DNA from: Halomonas gemina
Lineage (GTDB): Bacteria; Pseudomonadota; Gammaproteobacteria; Pseudomonadales; Halomonadaceae
Assembly (NCBI RefSeq): GCF_023554995.1
Contig: NZ_JAMJPK010000007.1
Coordinates: 173,615-237,614 of the forward strand
DNA: 64,000 bases
Direction: 5' to 3'
Below the pieces are notes generated by a model. The model was not told the DNA's origin. It searched no databases and was given only the letters and a program-made list of their open reading frames with translations. Position numbers and translations under genes: made by a program. Below, one piece after another: positions 63,628 to 64,000 of the stretch (the stretch's first letter is position 1; each line of letters starts with the position of its first letter).

Positions 63628-64000
63628 TCAGTCATTCTCCGCCAGCGCCGCCTCGGCATGGCCCAGGCGGCAGGCCGCGTACTTGAACTCGGGGATCTTG
63701 CCGTCGGGGTCCAGCGCCGGGTTGGTCAAGAGGTTGGCCGCCGCCTCCACATAGCAGAAGGGCACGAACACCATCCCCTCCATCATCTGCGGGTCGACCC
63801 GCGTCTTCAGGGTGATGGCGCCCCGCCGGGTGGTGATGGTGATCGGCTCGCCCGGCGTCATGCGCAGGCGCACCAGCTCGGCCGGCGCGAGGCTCGCCAC
63901 CGCCTCGGGCTCGAGGTCGTCGAGCACCCGGCTGCGACGGGTCATGGAGCCGGTATGCCAGTGTTCCAGCTGGCGCCCGGTGATCAGCACCGTGGGGTAG
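63628..64000 (-). CDS. Formate dehydrogenase alpha subunit, C-terminal part (5'-truncated)
   Basis: About 123 residues of a molybdopterin oxidoreductase, cut by the right window edge. It shows the C-terminal molydopterin-binding domain: TGRQLEHWHTGSMTRRSRVL, EGMVFVPFCYVEAAANLLTN and IPEFKYAACRL, typical of cytosolic NAD-linked or FdhF-like formate dehydrogenases. Catalytic residues lie outside the window. Confidence 0.88.
   Translation of the reverse strand, partial: YPTVLITGRQLEHWHTGSMTRRSRVLDDLEPEAVASLAPAELVRLRMTPGEPITITTRRGAITLKTRVDPQMMEGMVFVPFCYVEAAANLLTNPALDPDGKIPEFKYAACRLGHAEAALAEND

Overview
The window is high-GC, gene-dense DNA of a gammaproteobacterial type. It carries a near-complete denitrification island, then a redox and c-di-GMP segment, a tetronate catabolic operon, glycine-betaine demethylation genes and the end of a formate dehydrogenase gene. 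The protein sequences, the general L-amino-acid (Aap) transporter and the betaine oxygenase pair suggest a denitrifying Halomonadaceae member (Halomonas/Billgrantia-like). That assignment is inference from gene content; no rRNA or tRNA gene was seen.

Region 1 (1-18.7 kb) holds norB (cut by the left edge) and norC, an aapJQMP amino-acid ABC transporter, an nnrS-sirB2-AhpD-like operon, and the cytochrome cd1 nitrite reductase locus. nirS-D-L-G-H-J-E-N runs on the minus strand. nirC-nirF runs divergently on the plus strand and is followed by the NO dioxygenase hmp. All usual heme d1 genes are present.

Region 2 (18.8-32.5 kb) is an anaerobic and NO-response segment. It has an orphan SdhB-like iron-sulfur protein with a small exported protein under an excellent NsrR box, a decayed norR fragment beside a sigma-54 promoter driving the iron-cluster repair gene (ytfE/RIC), and a single-domain globin. 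It also has ubiU-ubiV plus an NrdG-like radical SAM gene, a candidate small RNA, split class II ribonucleotide reductase (nrdJa/nrdJb) with ubiT, hemN, a second nnrS, nsrR and a small cytochrome c.

Region 3 (32.6-41.4 kb) is nosRZDFYL plus two small uncharacterised genes. Region 4 (41.4-49.1 kb) has an EAL phosphodiesterase divergent from a bacteriophytochrome-diguanylate cyclase, ahpCF, a biliverdin-forming heme oxygenase and an EamA transporter.

Region 5 (49.1-60.4 kb) is a minus-strand operon for D-erythronate and L-threonate use (ltnD, otnK, otnC, otnI, denD, a TRAP transporter, an aldehyde dehydrogenase and a second beta-hydroxyacid dehydrogenase). Its LacI-family regulator is divergent, and a perfect 26-bp palindrome lies between them. 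Region 6 (60.4-64 kb) has a Fis-type HTH remnant, gbcB/gbcA and the 3' end of a formate dehydrogenase gene.

One regulatory theme ties regions 1-3 together. Dnr/Anr-type boxes (TTGAC-N4-GTCAA) and 11-1-11 NsrR boxes recur in front of norCB, nirS, nirCF, hmp, nnrS2/nsrR, the orphan sdhB pair and the cytochrome-nos region. The norCB and nirS promoters share the same two-box spacing. This suggests low-oxygen/NO activation combined with NO-sensitive repression. The most unusual items are the NsrR-controlled orphan SdhB module, the norR remnant with its retained sigma-54 promoter, the intergenic small-RNA candidate, and an NrdG-like gene with no NrdD in the window.
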